Source: Lachnospiraceae bacterium (GTDB taxonomy: Bacteria > Bacillota > Clostridia > Lachnospirales > Lachnospiraceae). From it: 15,675 bases of DNA. The translations under genes and the position numbers were made by a program. The notes under the pieces were generated by a model, which searched no databases, had not been told where the DNA came from, and was given only the letters and a program-made list of their open reading frames with translations. The stretch spans positions 1-15,675 of the forward strand of contig VSNJ01000099.1 in NCBI GenBank assembly GCA_009774235.1. The letters are read 5' to 3'. Positions 15,345 to 15,675 of the stretch are shown one piece after another (the stretch's first letter is position 1; each line of letters opens with the position of its first letter).

Positions 15345-15450
15345 TTTATACCTCTTTCTTTCTGTGCTGCCAGCCAGCCCTGGGATTATAATTAATATGC
15401 CTGTCTGGAAGTCCATGGCTTAGGCATTGGGCACAAATTAAATTTTAATA

Positions 15451-15479
15451 ATTATAGCAAATATTACATAATCTGACAA
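15451..15479 (-). promoter_or_regulatory. Sigma-A promoter of the OPT-pqqD-pepD operon
   Basis: Read on the minus strand: TTGTCA (15479-15474), a 17-nt spacer and a perfect TATAAT (15456-15451). The start would be near 15444, giving a leader of about 100 nt. The leader contains a TGCCT/AGGCA pairing but no clear riboswitch. Confidence 0.85.
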
Positions 15480-15492
15480 ATCAAATATTTCC

Positions 15493-15527
15493 TAAATGTA
15501 AAAAATATTAAATATATTTTACATTTA
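15493..15527. promoter_or_regulatory. 11-bp inverted repeat between divergent promoters, possible operator
   Basis: TAAATGTAAAA (15493-15503) and its perfect complement TTTTACATTTA (15517-15527) are separated by 13 nt. It lies just upstream of the OPT promoter -35 and of the divergent ORF at 15565. The size and placement suit a dimeric regulator, but no regulator family can be named. Confidence 0.45.
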
Positions 15528-15564
15528 CAGAAAATAATTGAGTTAGCAGTATTTTTATTATAAT

Positions 15565-15675
15565 ATGTTTGATAAAAGACTAAAACTGGTTGCCATAGTT
15601 TTTATTAACTTAATATCTGTAGTTATTGCAAGTATAATATGTGTCATAATATTAAATATAAGGTATAGTTTGTAT
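15565..15675 (+). CDS. Partial membrane protein N-terminus, runs off the window
   Basis: 37 codons open to the window end. The start is MFDKRLKLVAIVFINLISVVI, followed by a hydrophobic stretch, so it looks like a signal anchor or first transmembrane helix of a membrane protein. No good ribosome binding site precedes this ATG, and a TATAAT (15559-15564) abuts it, so the true start may be elsewhere. It is divergent from the OPT operon. The family cannot be named. Confidence 0.4.
   Translation, partial: MFDKRLKLVAIVFINLISVVIASIICVIILNIRYSLY

Overview
The window is low-GC DNA whose gene content and signals point to a Gram-positive member of the Clostridia, most likely a gut-type Lachnospiraceae. 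Grounds: strong GGAGG-type ribosome binding sites, a zinc-type ribosomal protein L33, the rpmG-secE-nusG-rplK-rplA order, a secreted protein with BspA-like leucine-rich repeats, and FliD-like proteins with a sigma-28 (SigD) promoter. A relative of Lachnospira or [Eubacterium] eligens is possible, but the sequence alone does not prove it.

Left part (1-5350), all on the plus strand: a secreted LRR_5 protein with a Pro/Thr/Ser-rich linker, a cytoplasmic GH26-like (clan GH-A) glycoside hydrolase-like protein, and a FliD-like flagellar cap relative. Each is followed by a clear intrinsic terminator, so each looks monocistronic. A minus-strand gene for a membrane-anchored NusG-domain-II protein follows.

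Middle (5867-9780): the translation/secretion cluster rpmG, secE, nusG, rplK, rplA. It has a good sigma-A promoter ahead of rpmG, a structured leader (probable L1 autoregulatory site) between rplK and rplA, and a terminator after rplA. rplJ/rplL do not follow. Convergent to it is a small FliD-C-like gene with a near-consensus SigD promoter. The cluster is bracketed by two inverted copies (5867-6125 and 9518-9778) of a roughly 260-bp foldback element with long imperfect terminal inverted repeats and no transposase. This looks like a MITE. A decayed third end lies at about 3687-3740.

Right part (9850-15675): a plus-strand pair (a DUF2156-family acyltransferase-like protein and a nicotinamidase/isochorismatase-family hydrolase) runs convergently, 2 bp apart, into a minus-strand operon. 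That operon encodes an OPT-family oligopeptide transporter, a small PqqD-like protein and PepD (aminoacyl-histidine dipeptidase). It starts from a TTGTCA-17-TATAAT promoter and reads as a peptide import and hydrolysis unit. A divergent, truncated membrane-protein ORF begins at the right edge, with an 11-bp inverted repeat between the two promoters.

Most genes are ordinary. The best leads are the foldback element family, the flagellar-cap-like proteins (one clearly in the SigD regulon) and the PqqD-like protein in a peptide-uptake operon.
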